Assembly: GCA_021815935.1 (NCBI GenBank)
Contig: JAKAZH010000095.1
Coordinates: forward strand, 1 to 7,017
Length of the DNA stretch: 7,017 nucleotides
Origin: Actinomycetes bacterium
GTDB taxonomy: Bacteria; Actinomycetota; Acidimicrobiia; Acidimicrobiales; Palsa-688
Direction: 5' to 3'
Both the position numbers and the translations under genes were made by a program. The notes beneath the pieces were generated by a model that ran no database searches, was not told the DNA's origin, and saw nothing but the letters and a program-made list of their open reading frames with translations. Of the stretch, positions 5,977 to 7,017 are shown piece by piece; positions within the stretch are counted from its first letter, which is position 1; each line of letters opens with the position of its first letter.

Positions 5977-5991
5977 CCGGCGGCGCGCCGG
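5977..5991. terminator. GC hairpin between convergent wbl and tatA
   Basis: CCGGCG (5977-5982) and CGCCGG (5986-5991) form a 6-bp stem around GCG in the 26-nt gap between the two stop codons. There is no U-tract on either strand, so it would be a weak or U-less bidirectional terminator of the kind often seen in actinobacteria. Confidence 0.45.
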
Positions 5992-5996
5992 CGCCG

Positions 5997-6356
5997 TCAG
6001 TTGTTGTTCGACTCGCCGCGAACGCGCGCCTCGTGAGCTTTCAGCAGCTCGTCGAGTTGTGCGGGCGTCATCGTGATTGCCTGGTCGCTCGCTACCGGCT
6101 GGCCGGCCGGAACTTGGACCGGAGGGATCGCAGCGGTAGCGACCGGGGCGGCGAGAGGGGCCGGAGGTGCCATGGTGGTCGACTTGGCTTCGCTTGCGCG
6201 ACCCTCCTCCTCTGCTTCGTGCTGAGCTTTGCGGAACTCCTTGCCGGCCAAGCCGACGTTGCGGGCGATCTTGGGCAGTTGCGCCCCGCCGACGAGAACG
6301 ACCAACGCTACGACGATGACGATCAGGCCGTCACCGCCGAAAAGATTCGCGAGCAT
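5997..6356 (-). CDS. tatA: TatA/E-type twin-arginine translocase subunit
   Basis: TatA forms the protein-conducting part of the Tat system, which exports folded proteins across the cytoplasmic membrane. The 119-residue protein has one N-terminal membrane helix (about residues 10-23, GLIVIVVALVVLVG), a hinge, and an amphipathic helix with AQLPKIARNVGLAGKEFRKA (25-44). It then has an acidic stretch (HEAEEEGRASEAK), an Ala/Pro/Val-rich linker (about 62-90) and a final helix-like tail, LDELLKAHEARVRG. The tail is long for TatA. The hinge is Gly-Gly (23-24) where Phe-Gly is usual. The ATG has no ribosome site but a strong TACAAT box 7 nt upstream, implying a leaderless mRNA. No tatB or tatC is in the window. 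TatB is less likely from the hinge region but not excluded. Confidence 0.88.
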   Translation of the reverse strand: MLANLFGGDGLIVIVVALVVLVGGAQLPKIARNVGLAGKEFRKAQHEAEEEGRASEAKSTTMAPPAPLAAPVATAAIPPVQVPAGQPVASDQAITMTPAQLDELLKAHEARVRGESNNN

Positions 6357-6363
6357 AAATCGT

Positions 6364-6369
6364 ATTGTA
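6364..6369 (-). promoter_or_regulatory. -10 box of tatA (leaderless type)
   Basis: Minus-strand TACAAT matches the -10 consensus at five of six positions and ends 7 nt before ATG 6356, so transcription should start at or beside the start codon. No clear -35 element was found. Confidence 0.6.
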
Positions 6370-6384
6370 GTCCTGATCGCAAGC

Positions 6385-6390
6385 TACTTT
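6385..6390 (+). promoter_or_regulatory. candidate -10 box of the formiminotransferase gene
   Basis: TACTTT fits TANNNT and ends 8 nt before ATG 6399. The gene has only a weak purine stretch (GAGAA) before its ATG, so a leaderless or nearly leaderless transcript is plausible. It shares a 42-nt intergenic space with the tatA promoter. Confidence 0.4.
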
Positions 6391-6398
6391 CGAGAACG

Positions 6399-7017
6399 AT
6401 GCAAGCGACGATCTTCGAGTGCGTCGTCAACGTGAGTGAAGGGCGCGACCTGACGACGATCGACGCCCTTGCGAGCGAAGGAGGCCGGACTACGGTCGAC
6501 GTCCACACCGATGCCGACCACAACCGGTCGGTGCTGACCCTTGCCGGGCGAAGAGACGTCCTCGAAGCCGCTGTTCGACGGGTCGCGGCCGCTGCCGTCG
6601 CGCGCATCGACATCCGTGCGCATTCAGGTGCCCACCCGCGCCTTGGTGCCGTGGACGTGGTGCCTTTCGTCGATCTGTCAGAGCTCGCAGCACGGCCACA
6701 TCACGGAACCGATGCGACAGGCCTGCGGGACAGCTTCGCACGGTGGGCATCAGAGACCCTCGACCTCCCATGCTTTTTATATGGCAACGAGCGTTCGCTG
6801 CCCGAGTTGCGCCGAAACGCCTGGCAGACTCTCGAGCCCGATGTTGGCCCGCCACGTCCGCATCCGAGCGCCGGCGCCGCCGCAGTCGGCTCCCGTCCGG
6901 TACTAGTGGCCTACAACTTGTGGCTGAAAGATCCTGATCTCGCCGCCGCACGGCGCGTAGCCGCCGCGATCCGCTCCCCGACAGTGCGAACTCTCGGCCT
7001 GGCTGTCGGTTCACACG
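6399..7017 (+). CDS. glutamate formiminotransferase-like protein, first 206 codons (cut by the right edge)
   Basis: Resembles the formiminotransferase domain of FTCD, which moves a formimino group between formiminoglutamate and tetrahydrofolate in histidine breakdown. The frame is uninterrupted to the window end. Family blocks are FECVVNVSEGRD (6-17), DADHNRSVLTLAG (38-50), HSGAHPRLGAVDVVPF (75-90), LYGNE, PDVGP, AGAAAVGSRPVLVAYNLWL and the start of the segment after it. His79 in AHPR corresponds to the catalytic His82 of mammalian FTCD. Compared with mammalian FTCD the stretch between LYG and PDVGP is shorter by about 15 residues and lacks the usual GEYE motif, so the exact substrate is open. 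No histidine-utilisation gene is adjacent in the window. The end of the domain, and any cyclodeaminase fusion, is out of view. Confidence 0.88.
   Translation, partial: MQATIFECVVNVSEGRDLTTIDALASEGGRTTVDVHTDADHNRSVLTLAGRRDVLEAAVRRVAAAAVARIDIRAHSGAHPRLGAVDVVPFVDLSELAARPHHGTDATGLRDSFARWASETLDLPCFLYGNERSLPELRRNAWQTLEPDVGPPRPHPSAGAAAVGSRPVLVAYNLWLKDPDLAAARRVAAAIRSPTVRTLGLAVGSH

Noticed and set aside
6490..7014. 174-codon minus-strand frame at the right edge
   Set aside because: Antisense shadow of the formiminotransferase-like gene, which is open on the plus strand to the window end.

Overview
This GC-rich 7.0-kb window comes from an actinomycetote chromosome. The strongest marker is a WhiB-like (Wbl) iron-sulfur regulator, a family restricted to Actinomycetota and their phages. 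Other support is an actinobacterial-type 2-isopropylmalate synthase and several genes whose start codon lies 6-8 nt after a TANNNT -10 box, the usual layout of leaderless actinobacterial transcripts. An uncultured-type lineage such as Acidimicrobiia would fit, but that placement is a guess. The genes look like ordinary chromosomal genes. I see no insertion sequence, CRISPR array, tRNA or phage gene.

Layout. Bases 1-1659 (minus) hold the N-terminal 553 codons of polyphosphate kinase 1 (ppk1), which runs off the left edge. Just upstream of it in the same direction are an unrecognised 92-residue protein (1664-1942) and leuA (1954-3657). The gaps are 4 and 11 nt, so the three look like one operon, leuA-orf92-ppk1. 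Upstream of leuA (3700-3822, minus) is what looks like a complete leucine attenuator. It has an extended -10 promoter, a leaderless 16-residue leader peptide ending Leu-Leu-Phe-Leu, a GC hairpin at its stop codon, and a perfect 8-bp terminator stem followed by a U-tract. Next come two tandem paralogous genes (3843-4721 and 4751-5545, minus), each with an N-terminal four-cysteine zinc ribbon fused to an AIM24-family domain.

From 5546 to 5724 is a divergent control region with a leaderless-type promoter and a dyad for the AIM24 pair, and a structured 5' leader for the wbl gene (5725-5970, plus). The wbl gene converges on tatA (5997-6356, minus) across a short GC hairpin. A 42-nt divergent promoter region separates tatA from a glutamate formiminotransferase-like gene (6399 to the right edge, plus).

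How the parts may work together. The most interesting idea is that a leucine-sensing attenuator could control leuA and also, by read-through, the polyphosphate kinase gene, linking amino-acid starvation to polyphosphate synthesis. The operon layout and attenuator parts are visible in the sequence; the regulation itself is inferred. The AIM24 pair, the Wbl regulator, TatA and the formiminotransferase appear to be separate units.
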